A DNA stretch of 64,000 bases from Cyanobium sp. NS01 (GCF_014280235.1 NZ_CP047940.1:2046001-2110000); one strand, 5' to 3'; positions 8,735 through 18,352 are shown, counted from the first letter of the stretch. Numbers and translations: made by a program. Notes: generated from the sequence alone by a model not told the origin.

Positions 8735-9118
8735 ATGGCTCTGCCCCGCCGCCACCGCCTGAAGGGGCAGCGGGTCTTTGACGCCCTCTACCGCCGGGGC
8801 CGACAGCTCCACAGCCCCCACCTCAGCCTGCGCTGGCATCCCGTCAAGCCGGCTCTCGAGCCCGCCGCCGAGCGTGGCCATGCCCAGAGTCCCTGGCGCT
8901 GTGGGGTGGTGATCAGCTCCAAAGTGCACAAGCGGGCCGTGCGGCGCAACCACCTGCGCCGGCTGCTGCACAACCACCTGACCAACCAGGGGATCGCCCC
9001 GTGCCAGGGGCCGATCTGGCTGCTGCTCAGCCTCAAGCCAGGCAGTGTCGATCGCGAAGACGACGCCCTGCTGGAAGAATGTGAACAGCTTCTGCACCGG
9101 GCAGGTCTGAGACGATGA
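8735..9118 (+). CDS. rnpA: Ribonuclease P protein component
   Basis: A 127-residue basic protein. The N-terminus (RRHRLKGQRVFDALYRRG) and the RNR-type motif KRAVRRNHLRRLL near residue 68 identify the RnpA subunit, which assists the RNase P ribozyme in 5' maturation of tRNA. It is about ten residues longer than many homologues because of a loop around residues 40-55. It follows rpmH after four bases and its stop overlaps the next gene (ATGA), so the four genes rpmH to yidC likely form one transcription unit. Confidence 0.95.
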   Translation: MALPRRHRLKGQRVFDALYRRGRQLHSPHLSLRWHPVKPALEPAAERGHAQSPWRCGVVISSKVHKRAVRRNHLRRLLHNHLTNQGIAPCQGPIWLLLSLKPGSVDREDDALLEECEQLLHRAGLRR

Positions 9119-9525
9119 GCAAGCAGAGCCCCACCGAGATCCAGGAAACGGTGTTCTACGAAGGGGGCCCGGCCAAGGGCGACCTGATCACCAACCTGCT
9201 CTTCGGCCTCACCGTGATCGGCCTGCCCTTTGCGGTGGGCGCCGTGGTGCGCGCCCTGTGGCTGCGCTTCCGCATCACCAGCCGCCGCATCGAGATCAAT
9301 GGCGGCTGGCTGGGCCGCGACCGCACCCAGGTGGTGTACAGCCAGATCCGGGAGGTGCGCAGCGTGCCCCGGGGCTTCGGCGCCTGGGGCGACATGGTGC
9401 TGGTGCTCAACGACGGCGCCAAGCTCGAAATGCGCTCCATGCCCAGGTTTCGTGAGCTGGAGGCCTACATCGAGGAACGCCGTCAGGCCAGGCGTCCGGC
9501 CGCCCCCAAGGGCATGGCCGCCTGA
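9115..9525 (+). CDS. PH-domain membrane protein (bPH2 type)
   Basis: 136 residues. A hydrophobic segment around residues 25-50 (ITNLLFGLTVIGLPFAVGAV) is followed by LRFRITSRRIEINGGWLGRDRTQV, the signature of the bacterial PH domain family (bPH2). The gene lies between rnpA and yidC in many cyanobacteria, so a role linked to membrane insertion is possible but not shown. It overlaps rnpA by four bases. No catalytic motif is visible. Confidence 0.82.
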   Translation: MSKQSPTEIQETVFYEGGPAKGDLITNLLFGLTVIGLPFAVGAVVRALWLRFRITSRRIEINGGWLGRDRTQVVYSQIREVRSVPRGFGAWGDMVLVLNDGAKLEMRSMPRFRELEAYIEERRQARRPAAPKGMAA

Positions 9526-9586
9526 ACCCCCGCCTGCTCAGGCACACTGAGCCTCGCCCTCCTTCAACCCCCAGGCCCCCACCGCT

Positions 9587-10735
9587 GTGATCGGCTACAT
9601 TTCCGACAACCTGCTCCTCCCGATCCTCGATTTCTTCTACGGATTGGTGCCGAGCTACGGGCTGGCGATCATTGCCCTCACGGTGGTGATCCGGCTCGCC
9701 CTGTTTCCGCTCAGCGCCGGATCGATCCGCAATGCCCGCCGCATGCGCATCGCCCAGCCGGTGATGCAGAAGCGCCAGGCCGAGATCAAGGCTCGGCACG
9801 CCAGCAACCCCCAGAAACAACAGGAGGAGCTGGGCAAGCTGATGAAGGAGTTCGGCAGCCCTCTGGCGGGCTGTCTGCCCCTGCTGGTGCAGATGCCGAT
9901 CCTGTTCGCCCTGTTCGCCACCCTGCGGGGCTCACCCTTCGCCGATGTGCCCTACACCGTGAACCTCAAGGTGCTGCCCGCCGACCAGGTGGCCACGATC
10001 GAGACCAAGCCCTTCAACACGGCCAGCCACTCGATCTTCGTCACCAGCACCAGCCATGTGCCGGTGATCGCCAGCCTCGAGGCCGGCAACAAGCTGGCGG
10101 TGGGCAGCAGCGAAACCGTGACGCTGCACACCAAGACCGATGAGAGCTTCGCCTCGGTGCTGGCCGGGGTGGAGAACGGCGACGCCTTCCAGCCCAGCTG
10201 GAGCGTGACGAAGGGCGAGGAGGTGGTGCGGGTGGATCAGAACGGCACCATCACCGCCATCGCCCCCGGCGACGCCACGGTGGAGGCCAAGATTCCAGGC
10301 CTGGCGGCCCGCAGCGGCTTCCTGTTCATCAAGGCCCTGGGTCAGGTGGGCTTCATGAGCGAAGGCCAGGTGAACTGGGACATCGCCGGCCTGGTGGCCG
10401 GCTTCGGCGCCACCCTGTTCATCTCCCAGATCCTCTCGGGGATGGGCATGCCGGCCAATCCGCAGCAGTCCACGGCCAACAAGATCACCCCCGTGATGAT
10501 CACGGCCATGTTCCTGTTCTTCCCCCTGCCGGCCGGGGTGCTGCTCTACATGGTGGTGGCGAATATCTTTCAGGCTCTGCAGACCTTTCTGCTCAGCCGC
10601 GAGGCCCTGCCCGACAACCTGCAGGCCATCCTCGATCAGCAGAGGTCGCAGCAGGCCATCACCGTGGCAGCCGGCGGCGTCGGCATCGGCGAGCGGGGCG
10701 GCCGGCTTCCCTTCGAGCCCAAGGGCAAGAAATGA
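9587..10735 (+). CDS. yidC: Membrane protein insertase YidC/Oxa1/Alb3
   Basis: A 382-residue insertase that places proteins in the membrane alone or with Sec. The conserved groove arginine lies in the first core helix ([15 protein letters not shown], near residue 36), followed by the charged cytoplasmic hairpin (to about residue 85) and the helix pair [17 protein letters not shown] soluble insert of about 140 residues (roughly 120-260) separates this from the last helices; its end, [19 protein letters not shown], resembles a bacterial Ig-like (Big_2) repeat. The start codon is GTG. It follows the PH-domain gene and precedes DUF177. Confidence 0.93.
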   Translation: MIGYISDNLLLPILDFFYGLVPSYGLAIIALTVVIRLALFPLSAGSIRNARRMRIAQPVMQKRQAEIKARHASNPQKQQEELGKLMKEFGSPLAGCLPLLVQMPILFALFATLRGSPFADVPYTVNLKVLPADQVATIETKPFNTASHSIFVTSTSHVPVIASLEAGNKLAVGSSETVTLHTKTDESFASVLAGVENGDAFQPSWSVTKGEEVVRVDQNGTITAIAPGDATVEAKIPGLAARSGFLFIKALGQVGFMSEGQVNWDIAGLVAGFGATLFISQILSGMGMPANPQQSTANKITPVMITAMFLFFPLPAGVLLYMVVANIFQALQTFLLSREALPDNLQAILDQQRSQQAITVAAGGVGIGERGGRLPFEPKGKK

Positions 10736-10818
10736 TCCCGCGCCGGTGATGCCAGCGGGTCCACCGCAGCGGCATGGAGGACTGCGGCCACCGGTGCTTC
10801 CCGCCCCACCACCCCCCG

Positions 10819-11439
10819 ATGGATTCTCCCCACGCCACCCCCCCTGCGCCGCCACGGCTGCGGCCCGTGCCGATCCGTGAGCTCCAGGCCCTCAAGGGCG
10901 GCCTCGAATGGCCTCTGGAGCACCACCTCAACGGCCTGGACAGCCTCACGCCGGTGCGGGGCGTGGTGCGGGCGCGGCACCGCGGCGACGCCCTGGAGGT
11001 GGAGGGGGAGGCGGCCACGATCGTGACCCTCTGCTGCGACCGCTGCCTGGGCCACTACAACCACTCCCTGGAAGCCAAGGCTCAGGAGCTGATCTGGCTG
11101 GGCTCGGCCGACCCCCAGAGCCTGGATGTGGCCCTGACCCGGGCGCTGGATCCCCGCCTCGATCTCGACGCCGACAACCTCAGCGAATCCCTCGATCCCC
11201 GCGGCGACTTCGACCCGGCCCACTGGATCTTCGAGCAGCTGAGCCTGCAGCTGCCCCTGGTGAACCGCTGCGGTGCCGACTGCCCAGGCCCGGCCCACTG
11301 GGGCAGCGGCCCACCCGTGGGGGAGCCCGCTGGCGAGCTGCCTGGCGAGGCCGCCGGCGGCGACCCCCGCTGGGCAGCCCTGGCCGCTCTGCGCCAGAAC
11401 GCCGCCAAGGGGCCAAACCATCCCAGACCGCAACCATGA
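10819..11439 (+). CDS. YceD/DUF177 protein
   Basis: About 206 residues. The motif CCDRCLGHYNHSLEAKAQE and a second cysteine cluster (NRCGADCPG) near residue 155 are typical of the YceD/DUF177 family, linked in bacteria and plants to accumulation of 23S rRNA and often found near rpmF. ATG 10819 is chosen; an in-frame ATG at 10774 would add 15 residues. Its stop overlaps the start of the Ycf46-like ATPase (ATGA). The tail after the second cysteine cluster is Gly/Pro/Ala-rich. Confidence 0.8.
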   Translation: MDSPHATPPAPPRLRPVPIRELQALKGGLEWPLEHHLNGLDSLTPVRGVVRARHRGDALEVEGEAATIVTLCCDRCLGHYNHSLEAKAQELIWLGSADPQSLDVALTRALDPRLDLDADNLSESLDPRGDFDPAHWIFEQLSLQLPLVNRCGADCPGPAHWGSGPPVGEPAGELPGEAAGGDPRWAALAALRQNAAKGPNHPRPQP

Positions 11440-12953
11440 GCGAAACCAGCTGGGCCGACCACCTCGACCTGATGATCCGGGCCCGCACCCCGATCATCTG
11501 GATCCGCAGCCTCGAGGAGCAGCGGGTGGAGGCCCTGCTGGAGCAGGCGGCGCGGCGGCTGGGCAACCGCACCCTGCTGCGCTGGGACTTCGTGGATGGC
11601 CTGCGCGGCGCCCCGAACCGCGAGGGCGAGGCCAGCCGCAATCCGATGGCGGCCCTGAGCTGCCTCGATTCCCTGCCTGCTGAGCAGGGCGCGATCCTGC
11701 TGCTGCGCGACTTCCACCGCTACGGCGAGGATGCCGGCATCTGCCGCCGCCTGCGCAACCTGGCCGGCAGCCTGCGCCAGACCCCCCGCACCCTGATCAT
11801 CACGGCGCCGGACTGGAAGGTGCCGCCGGACCTCGATGACTGCATCACCCTGCTGGATCTGCCGCTGCCGGATGCCGAGGAGATCGGCCAGCTGCTGAGC
11901 TCGATCGCCGCCGCCAGTGGCCGGGCGCTCGATCCGCCGGTGCTGCGCCAGCTCACGGCGGCCTGCCACGGCCTCAGCGAACAGCGCGTGCGCCAGCTGG
12001 CGGCCCGCGCCCTGGCCCGCCGCGGCCAGCTGGGTGCCGACGACCTGGCCGAGGTGCTGGAGGAAAAGCGCCAGGCGATCGCCAAGAGCGACCTGCTGGA
12101 GTACTGCCCCAGCAGCTCCAGCCCGGCCGACATCGGCGGGCTCGAATCCCTCAAGCACTGGCTGGAGCAACGGCGCCGGGCCTTCAGCGAGGAGGCCCGG
12201 GCCTACGGGTTGCCCCTGCCCCGGGGGGTGCTGCTGGTGGGCCCCCAGGGAACGGGCAAGTCGCTCACGGCCAAGGCCATTGCCCACAGCTGGTCGATGC
12301 CCCTGCTGCGACTGGATGTGGGGCGCCTGTTCGCCGGCCTGGTGGGGGCCTCGGAGGCCCGCACCCGCGACATGATCCAGAGGGTGGAGGCCATGGCGCC
12401 CTGCGTGCTCTGGATCGATGAGGTGGACAAGGGCTTCGGTCTCGGGGCCAGCAGCGACGGCCGCAGTGACGGCGGCACCAGCCAGCGGGTGCTGGGCACG
12501 GTGCTCACCTGGATGGCGGAAAAGACCAGCCCGGTGTTCGTGGTGGCCACGGCCAACGCGGCCGAGAGGCTGCCCCCCGAACTGCTGCGCAAGGGTCGCT
12601 TCGATGAGATTTTTCTGCTGGCACTGCCGGGAGCGGAGGAACGGCGCGCCATCCTCGACCTGCAATTGCGCCAGCGCCGGCCGGGCCACAGCCTGCCGCT
12701 GGAGGTGTTGGTGGATCGCACGGCGGGCTTCTCCGGAGCGGAGCTGGAGCAGACGGTGATCGAGGCCATGCACCTGGCCTTTGCCGAGCGGCGCGAGTTC
12801 GGCGAAGCCGACCTGATCGCCGCGGCCAGCCAGGTGGTTCCCCTCAGCCGCACGGCCCGCGAGCAGCTCGAGGCCCTGGAGCAATGGGCCAGCACGGGGC
12901 GAGCCCGACCCGCCTCCAGGTTGCGGGGCGTAACGAACTCCGACGCCAGGTAA
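11436..12953 (+). CDS. ycf46: Ycf46-type AAA ATPase
   Basis: A 505-residue AAA protein matching the cyanobacterial/algal plastid Ycf46 family. Residues 1-220 form an N-terminal domain that resembles a degenerate ATPase module (ILLLRDFHRYG, LIITAPDW). The C-terminal AAA module carries a Walker A (GPQGTGKS, 269-276), a Walker B (VLWIDEVDKGF) and a second-region arginine (LLRKGRFDEIF). Ycf46 has been connected to regulation of photosynthesis, especially CO2 use, but its biochemical role is unresolved. It is coupled to the DUF177 gene by a four-base overlap. Confidence 0.88.
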   Translation: MSETSWADHLDLMIRARTPIIWIRSLEEQRVEALLEQAARRLGNRTLLRWDFVDGLRGAPNREGEASRNPMAALSCLDSLPAEQGAILLLRDFHRYGEDAGICRRLRNLAGSLRQTPRTLIITAPDWKVPPDLDDCITLLDLPLPDAEEIGQLLSSIAAASGRALDPPVLRQLTAACHGLSEQRVRQLAARALARRGQLGADDLAEVLEEKRQAIAKSDLLEYCPSSSSPADIGGLESLKHWLEQRRRAFSEEARAYGLPLPRGVLLVGPQGTGKSLTAKAIAHSWSMPLLRLDVGRLFAGLVGASEARTRDMIQRVEAMAPCVLWIDEVDKGFGLGASSDGRSDGGTSQRVLGTVLTWMAEKTSPVFVVATANAAERLPPELLRKGRFDEIFLLALPGAEERRAILDLQLRQRRPGHSLPLEVLVDRTAGFSGAELEQTVIEAMHLAFAERREFGEADLIAAASQVVPLSRTAREQLEALEQWASTGRARPASRLRGVTNSDAR

Positions 12954-13023
12954 CAAGCCCGTGGTTCCAGCTGGGTCGGCCTGTCCACCCCCCTTACGGT
13001 CTGCTGACGACCTTGGCAGCGCC

Positions 13024-13203
13024 ATGACCCCCAGCCCCACGCCTCGTGACCGCGGTGAACTGTTCACCCAGCTGGCCGTGGCCTGCATCGGTGCCGGGGT
13101 GGTGACCACCGTCGCGGTGGCCCAGGGACAGAACCCGATCACCGCGCTCGGCATCACCCTGTTTTCGGCCATCGCGGCCGTGGCCCTCGGCCAGGTGCTC
13201 TGA
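13024..13203 (+). CDS. Small membrane protein of unknown function
   Basis: A 59-residue protein with a polar N-terminus (to about residue 13) and two closely spaced hydrophobic stretches (LAVACIGAGVVTTVAVA and ITALGITLFSAIAAVALG). I do not recognise a named family. It follows the Ycf46-like gene after 70 bases on the same strand, starts at an ATG, and shows GC-rich third positions like its neighbours, so it is probably real. Confidence 0.65.
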   Translation: MTPSPTPRDRGELFTQLAVACIGAGVVTTVAVAQGQNPITALGITLFSAIAAVALGQVL

Positions 13204-13227
13204 GGCTGAACGCCGCTGAGTGGTTGG

Positions 13228-13250
13228 CCTCTGCGGCTGCCACGCAGGGG
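13228..13250 (+). terminator. Weak hairpin downstream of the small membrane protein gene
   Basis: An 8-bp stem (CCTCTGCG with CGCAGGGG, one G-U pair) with a 7-base loop sits 25 bases after the stop at 13203. There is no proper T-run after it, so a terminator role is only suggested by position. The rest of the 153-base gap before the next gene shows nothing clear apart from lower GC near the following start. Confidence 0.3.
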
Positions 13251-13356
13251 CGTTACTTCAGAACACAATCAGCACCACCTTGGGAACTGGAAAGCCAAGC
13301 TTGTCAAGCCCCCTCCAGGCTGTCCATAGTGCCTTCATCGCCAATTTGACCTTGGC

Positions 13357-14499
13357 ATGACACTCCACTCAAAACACAAGGCTGGTCTGAGTCTGCCCGC
13401 CATCAGCATGGCTTTGCTGATGGCGGGCGCCACCGCCCTGCCCTCCGTGGCTGCTCTGCGGCAGTCCCAGCAGCAACCCTCAGTCCAACGGGCCAACCCT
13501 GCCATGGTGGGCGGCGGCGACAGCGGCCCAGTGCTGATCGCCAAGGAGAAAAACAAGGATAAAGACCGGGATAAGAAAAAGAAGAAGAACCGCGATCAGA
13601 AATCTGAGAAGCGCCAGAATAACAACCGCAAGACAAGCGACAGGAATCAGAAAAACAACGGCAATCGAAAGACCAGCAACAACCAGAAGAACGATCGCAA
13701 GGAGCGAGCCGAACGGAAAGAGCGAGCCGAACGGAAGCAGAAAAACGATCGAGCCAGGGATCGGAACGCCAAAAACAACAACAACGGCAACAACAAAAAA
13801 GGCAGAACACCAAGATCCGATCGCAGCCTCACCAAGGCTGAACGCGATCGTATCTATCGCCAGGGTCTGCGCGAAGGCAAAGACCGTGGCTACAACAAAG
13901 GCGTCAGGACCGGCTACCGGGAGGGGGTCGACAAGGGCCGCAAGCGCGGCTACCACCGGGGTTATGACCGCGGCTACCGCAAGGCCGAAAACCGCTACAG
14001 AGGCTGGGACAGCAACCGCTGGCGCAGCTACAACCGCACCAAGCGGAACCAATGGCGCCGTCCGGTGGTGGTCAACAACTACTACGGACGCGGCGGCTGG
14101 GCCCGTCAACGCGGCTGGTACAACTCCCGTCCCTGGGGCGGTGGCTGGTACGGCGGTTGGTCCAGTTCACCACCGTGGGGCTGGTGGCTCGGGCAGTCCG
14201 TGGTGTGGGGCGTGACCGCCCTCACCACCGCGGCGATCATCAACGACTCCATTGATCGGGCCATCGAGCGCCGTCAGCCCACCGTGCTGGTGCCCGATAC
14301 CAATTGGCAGCTCTATTACGGCAGCGTTGAACCTATGGAAGACACGGGAGTCACGTTTGCCGTCTACAACGGTTCAGGCACCTATGAGATGGAGGCCGAC
14401 TGCGAAGAGGGGCTGCTGAACGGCGAGGTGCCCACCACACCGGCGGAAGCCCAGCTGATCAATACGGCCTGCCAGGTGACCTTCGGCACCCAGGCCTGA
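13357..14499 (+). CDS. Secreted Lys/Asn/Arg-rich low-complexity protein
   Basis: A 380-residue protein with a likely signal peptide (ISMALLMAGATALPSVAAL, residues 16-34). Residues 63-150 are almost entirely Lys, Arg, Asn, Asp and Gln, with a tandem repeat of KERAER. A region of repeated GYxxG/YRxG units follows (residues 165-210), then a Trp/Gly/Tyr-rich stretch, a hydrophobic segment near 285-300 and a small C-terminal globular part with two cysteines. The coding sequence is A-rich in the Lys/Asn part, unlike its neighbours. I do not recognise a function; a basic outer-envelope or RNA/DNA- or polysaccharide-binding protein would fit. Confidence 0.75.
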   Translation: MTLHSKHKAGLSLPAISMALLMAGATALPSVAALRQSQQQPSVQRANPAMVGGGDSGPVLIAKEKNKDKDRDKKKKKNRDQKSEKRQNNNRKTSDRNQKNNGNRKTSNNQKNDRKERAERKERAERKQKNDRARDRNAKNNNNGNNKKGRTPRSDRSLTKAERDRIYRQGLREGKDRGYNKGVRTGYREGVDKGRKRGYHRGYDRGYRKAENRYRGWDSNRWRSYNRTKRNQWRRPVVVNNYYGRGGWARQRGWYNSRPWGGGWYGGWSSSPPWGWWLGQSVVWGVTALTTAAIINDSIDRAIERRQPTVLVPDTNWQLYYGSVEPMEDTGVTFAVYNGSGTYEMEADCEEGLLNGEVPTTPAEAQLINTACQVTFGTQA

Positions 14500-15684
14500 A
14501 TGACCAGCGGCTTTCGCGACCAGCTGCCAGCCCTGGCCAACAAGACCTACTTCAACTACGGCGGCCAGGGCCCCCTGCCGACCGCGAGTCTGGAGGCCAT
14601 GGTTGCGGCCTGGGGCCAGTTGCAGGAGCTGGGACCATTCACTGGGGATGTGTGGCCCTTTGTGGAGTCAACGGTGGCCGGCCTGCGCAGGCGCCTGGGC
14701 CGCTGGCTCGGGGTACCGCCTCAGCGCCTGGCCTTCACCGAGAACGTGACCAGCGGCTGCGTGCTTCCCCTCTGGGGCCTGCCCTGGCAGCAGGGAGACG
14801 TGCTGCTGCTGAGCGATTGTGAGCACCCCGGCGTGGTGGCGGCCTGCCAGGAGCTGGCCCGACGCCAGCAACTCACGATTGAGCGCTTCAAGGTTGCTGA
14901 CCTGCTGCAGGACCCAGCGGCCACCGACGCCGCAGTGCTGCAGCGGCTGGAGAACGCCCTCGGCCCCCGCACCCGCCTGGTGGTGCTCTCCCACCTGCTC
15001 TGGAACACCGGGCAGGTGATGCCGATCGCCGCTGTGGCCAGCCGGCTGGACCAGCACCCGCAGCGACCCTGGCTCCTGGTGGATGCTGCCCAGTCACTGG
15101 GCAGCATCCCCGTGGCCGAGGCAGCCGAGGCGGCCGACATCTACGCCTGCACAGGTCACAAGTGGTGCTGTGGGCCGGAGGGCCTGGGCGTGGTGGCCCT
15201 CTCTGAGCGGCTGCTGGCGGAAGCCCAGCCCACCCTGATCGGCTGGCGCAGCCTCAGCCATGAGGGCAGCGCCACCAGTGGCTTTCACACCGACGGGCGC
15301 CGCTTTGAGGTGGCCACGTCCTGCATCCCCCTGTTCGCCGGCCTGGATCGCTCCCTGGAACTGCTGGAGGGTGAAGGCACCGACGCCCCGCGCCTCGATC
15401 AGATCCAGGCGCGGGCCGGGTCCCTGTGGCAGCAGCTGCAGGGGCTGGCAGGCGTACGGACGCTGCTGCACCAGCCCCCACCCGCAGGGCTGGTGAGCTT
15501 CGTGGTGGAGGGCATGGAGCCGGGGGTTCTGGTGCGCAAGCTGGGGAAGCGGGGCCTCTGGCTTCGCACCCTGGACGCCCCCCACTGCCTGCGCGCCTGC
15601 ACCCACATCACCACAACAGAAGCTGAGCTGGCCCAGCTGGTGGGAACTCTGGCCGAGTTCACCGCGCCGGGCCTGATCAGTTGA
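14500..15684 (+). CDS. Class V aminotransferase family, cyst(e)ine C-S lyase-like
   Basis: A 394-residue fold-type I PLP enzyme of the NifS-like superfamily. The Schiff-base lysine is in CTGHKWCCGPEG near residue 222, preceded by LVDAAQSLGSIP, which carries the PLP-binding aspartate. No cysteine-desulfurase loop (RSGHHCA) is seen, and the N-terminus (YFNYGGQGPLP) resembles the cyanobacterial C-DES cyst(e)ine lyase, which releases sulfide or persulfide for Fe-S assembly. The ATG follows the stop of the secreted protein gene with no gap, so they may be cotranscribed. The exact substrate remains inferred. Confidence 0.82.
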   Translation: MTSGFRDQLPALANKTYFNYGGQGPLPTASLEAMVAAWGQLQELGPFTGDVWPFVESTVAGLRRRLGRWLGVPPQRLAFTENVTSGCVLPLWGLPWQQGDVLLLSDCEHPGVVAACQELARRQQLTIERFKVADLLQDPAATDAAVLQRLENALGPRTRLVVLSHLLWNTGQVMPIAAVASRLDQHPQRPWLLVDAAQSLGSIPVAEAAEAADIYACTGHKWCCGPEGLGVVALSERLLAEAQPTLIGWRSLSHEGSATSGFHTDGRRFEVATSCIPLFAGLDRSLELLEGEGTDAPRLDQIQARAGSLWQQLQGLAGVRTLLHQPPPAGLVSFVVEGMEPGVLVRKLGKRGLWLRTLDAPHCLRACTHITTTEAELAQLVGTLAEFTAPGLIS

Positions 15685-15700
15685 TCACTCCGTTGATCCC

Positions 15701-16441
15701 TCAGTCACTGCGGCCATCCAGCAGCTGACGCTGGACCCAGCCAGCCAGCAGCGCACCGACGATCGGCGCCAGCCAGAACAGCCACAGCTGGCCCACGGCA
15801 TCACCACCCACCCAGAGGGCCACGCCCGTGCTGCGGGCGGGGTTCACCGAGGTGTTGGTGACGGGGATGCTGATCAGGTGGATCAGCACCAGGCTCAGGC
15901 CGATCGGCACGCCGGCGAGGTCCTTGATCGCATCCTTGTGAGTGACGCCCAGGATCACCAGCAGAAAGATGAAGGTGAGCACCACTTCAATGATCAGCGC
16001 CGACAGCAGGCCATAGCCCCCGGGGGAGTGGGCCCCGAAGCCGTTGGTGGCCAGGGGATTGCTGCCGCTGAGCTCAAAGCCGGGTCGGCCATTGGCAATG
16101 CCCAGCAGCAGGCCGCCGGCGATCACGCCGCCGATCACCTGGGCGGCGATGTAGGGAAGCAGTTGCGAGCCGGGATGGCGGCCGCTGGCCCAGAGGCCGA
16201 AGGTCACGGCCGGGTTGATGTGGCAACCGGAGATATGGCCGATGGCGTAGGCCATGGTGAGCAGCGTGAGGCCAAAAGCGAGGGAGACCCCGAGGAAACC
16301 GAGACCGAGGGGATTGACCGCAGCATCGTCATAGGGGAAGACGGCGGCCAGCACGGCGCTGCCGCAGCCACCGAACACCAGCCAGAACGTACCGATCAAC
16401 TCGGCGAGGAATTTCCTCGACATGGGCACGGAAGAAGCCAT
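15701..16441 (-). CDS. aqpZ: Aquaporin Z
   Basis: A 246-residue aquaporin with six membrane helices and both NPA boxes (HINPAVTFG and SVNPARSTG). Water-selectivity residues match E. coli AqpZ: the phenylalanine of [12 protein letters not shown], the histidine of [11 protein letters not shown] and the arginine after the second NPA. It should conduct water across the plasma membrane. ATG 16423, beginning [12 protein letters not shown], is an equally good start and matches family length better. It converges with the C-S lyase gene. Confidence 0.95.
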   Translation of the reverse strand: MASSVPMSRKFLAELIGTFWLVFGGCGSAVLAAVFPYDDAAVNPLGLGFLGVSLAFGLTLLTMAYAIGHISGCHINPAVTFGLWASGRHPGSQLLPYIAAQVIGGVIAGGLLLGIANGRPGFELSGSNPLATNGFGAHSPGGYGLLSALIIEVVLTFIFLLVILGVTHKDAIKDLAGVPIGLSLVLIHLISIPVTNTSVNPARSTGVALWVGGDAVGQLWLFWLAPIVGALLAGWVQRQLLDGRSD

Positions 16442-16529
16442 GGAGCGGTGACATCAGATACCGGACGAGGTAAACGTACTGGCCAAGGGTCGCCCTGGCA
16501 GCGTGTTTGCTCCGAGTTCACCATCCTTG

Positions 16530-18047
16530 TCACTTCAAGCCGGCTAAGCCCAGCCTGGAGCCGAGGGCCTTCTGGGCCTCCTCCCTGTCGTCGAAGTGAA
16601 TCTTGGTGGTGCCCAGGATCTGGTAATCCTCATGGCCCTTGCCAGCGATCAGCACCAGATCCTCGGGCTGCGCTGCCCTGATCGCCGCGGCGATCGCGCC
16701 GGCCCGGTCGCCTTCCACCTCCAGGTCGGTGCCGGCGGGGATGCCGGCCACCACGTCGTCGAGGATGGCCTGGGGATCCTCCGTGCGCGGATTGTCGGAG
16801 GTCACCACGACGCGATCGGCCAGGCGCGCGGCGATGGCGCCCATCTGGGGGCGTTTGCTGCGGTCGCGATCACCGCCGCAGCCGAACACGCAGATCAGTT
16901 GCCCCCTGGTGAAGGGCCGGCTGGCCTGCAGGGCATTGTCCAGACCATCGGGCGTATGGGCGTAGTCCACCAACACCACCGGCTGGGGCTGGCTGCCGGC
17001 GGGGCTCACCCGCTCCATGCGTCCGGGCACCCCGCGGAAACTGGCCAGTCCAGGCAGCAGCAGGTCCAGGGGGATCCCCTGCTGCACCAGGGCTCCCACG
17101 GCCTGCAGCAGGTTCATCAGGTTGAAGCGGCCCAGCAGCGGCGACTGGAAGCGGCCCTCTCCCAGGGGCGTCACCAGCCGGCCGCGCACGCCACTGCTCT
17201 CCATCTCGAGGGAATCGATGAACAGCTCGGCGCCGGGGTCGAGCAGGGAACTGCGCCAGCAGCGCGGCCCCAGCTGGCGGGCCAGTTGGGCACCCCAGGG
17301 GTCGTCGCCGTTCACCACCACGGTGGGGCTGGCACTGGCCTTGAGCAGGGGGGAGGTGAACAGCAGCGCCTTGGCGGCGAAGTAGGCCTCCATTGAGGCG
17401 TGGTAGTCGAGGTGGTCCTGGGTGAGATTGGTGAACACCGCCCCGGCGAACTGGCAGCCGGCCACCCGCTGCTGATCGAGGGCGTGGGAGCTCACCTCCA
17501 TGGCCGCGATCCGGGCGCCGGCCTCGACCGCGCGGGCCAGCTGGGCCTGCAGCAGATCGGCGAAGGCGGTGGTGTGCTGGGCTGTGACGCTGTAGCCGGG
17601 CCAGCGGTTCTCCAGGGTGCCGAACAGGGCGGTCGGCAGACCCGCCGCCCCCGCCAGGTGCTCGATCAGGTGGGTGGTGGTGGTCTTGCCGTTGGTGCCG
17701 GTGACCCCGATCAGGCCCAGGCGGGCGCTGGGTTGTGCCCAATAGGCGGCGGCCAGGGCTCCGGCCCAGCGGGCCACGGGTTCCTCCACCACCAGCACCG
17801 GATCGCCGTCGCCGGGGCGGTCGTCGAGGATCGCCCCGGGACCCACCACTGCCAGGCAGGCCCCCGCTTCGAGGGCAGCGCGCCAGTAGCGGCCGCCATC
17901 CACCTGGGTGCCGGGCAGACCGATGAACAGGGTGGCGGGACCCACCCGGCGCGAGTCACAGCTGATCGAGCGCACCGTCGCGTCGGGAAGGCCCTCAGGC
18001 ACCTGCAGTCCCACTTCGCTCAGCAGGGGGTGAAGCAGGGTGGGCAT
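16530..18047 (-). CDS. murE: UDP-MurNAc-tripeptide synthetase MurE
   Basis: A 505-residue Mur ligase adding the third amino acid to the peptidoglycan precursor. The ATP-binding loop is [14 protein letters not shown] near residue 115, and the central domain has the expected EVSSHALDQ and DHLDYHASM motifs. The DNPRTEDP motif near residue 410 is the DNPR signature for meso-diaminopimelate, so the substrate is meso-DAP and not lysine. ATG 18047 is chosen, since the upstream in-frame extension is not conserved-looking. The glutaredoxin-like gene lies 29 bases upstream on the same strand. Confidence 0.95.
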   Translation of the reverse strand: MPTLLHPLLSEVGLQVPEGLPDATVRSISCDSRRVGPATLFIGLPGTQVDGGRYWRAALEAGACLAVVGPGAILDDRPGDGDPVLVVEEPVARWAGALAAAYWAQPSARLGLIGVTGTNGKTTTTHLIEHLAGAAGLPTALFGTLENRWPGYSVTAQHTTAFADLLQAQLARAVEAGARIAAMEVSSHALDQQRVAGCQFAGAVFTNLTQDHLDYHASMEAYFAAKALLFTSPLLKASASPTVVVNGDDPWGAQLARQLGPRCWRSSLLDPGAELFIDSLEMESSGVRGRLVTPLGEGRFQSPLLGRFNLMNLLQAVGALVQQGIPLDLLLPGLASFRGVPGRMERVSPAGSQPQPVVLVDYAHTPDGLDNALQASRPFTRGQLICVFGCGGDRDRSKRPQMGAIAARLADRVVVTSDNPRTEDPQAILDDVVAGIPAGTDLEVEGDRAGAIAAAIRAAQPEDLVLIAGKGHEDYQILGTTKIHFDDREEAQKALGSRLGLAGLK

Positions 18048-18076
18048 GGCGGGGCAACGGGTGGGCTGGCGCCGTT

Positions 18077-18352
18077 CTAGACGCTTCCCCCAGGAAAACC
18101 GTTCTTGCCCAACCAAACCAGCAGGGCCGTGTCCACCAGGCGAGGCGGCACCCGGGGCAGCAGCTGCTCGCCCGTGGCCGTGCGCCAGCCCAGCACCGGC
18201 ACCTCCAGCCCGAAGCGGGCCTGCAGGGAAGGATCGTCGTCCACATTCACCACCACCAGGGGCGGCGGCGGCGTCAGCCGGCGCAGCTTCTCCTCCAACC
18301 CCTCACACAGGCAGCAGCCCGGGCGGGAGTAGAGCACCAGGTGATCGGCCAT
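18077..18352 (-). CDS. Glutaredoxin-like (DUF836) protein
   Basis: A 91-residue thioredoxin-fold protein starting [19 protein letters not shown], with a CCLC redox motif near residues 13-16, and a VPVLGWR segment supplying the cis-proline. It belongs to the short glutaredoxin-like family (DUF836) of bacteria, whose partners are mostly unknown. It lies upstream of murE with 29 bases between them, but no functional link to peptidoglycan synthesis is evident. Confidence 0.82.
   Translation of the reverse strand: MADHLVLYSRPGCCLCEGLEEKLRRLTPPPPLVVVNVDDDPSLQARFGLEVPVLGWRTATGEQLLPRVPPRLVDTALLVWLGKNGFPGGSV

Noticed and set aside
11082-13268. Open frame of 728 codons on the minus strand
   Set aside because: It is antisense to DUF177, ycf46 and the small membrane protein gene; its Gln/His/Gly-rich product is typical of shadow frames in GC-rich DNA.
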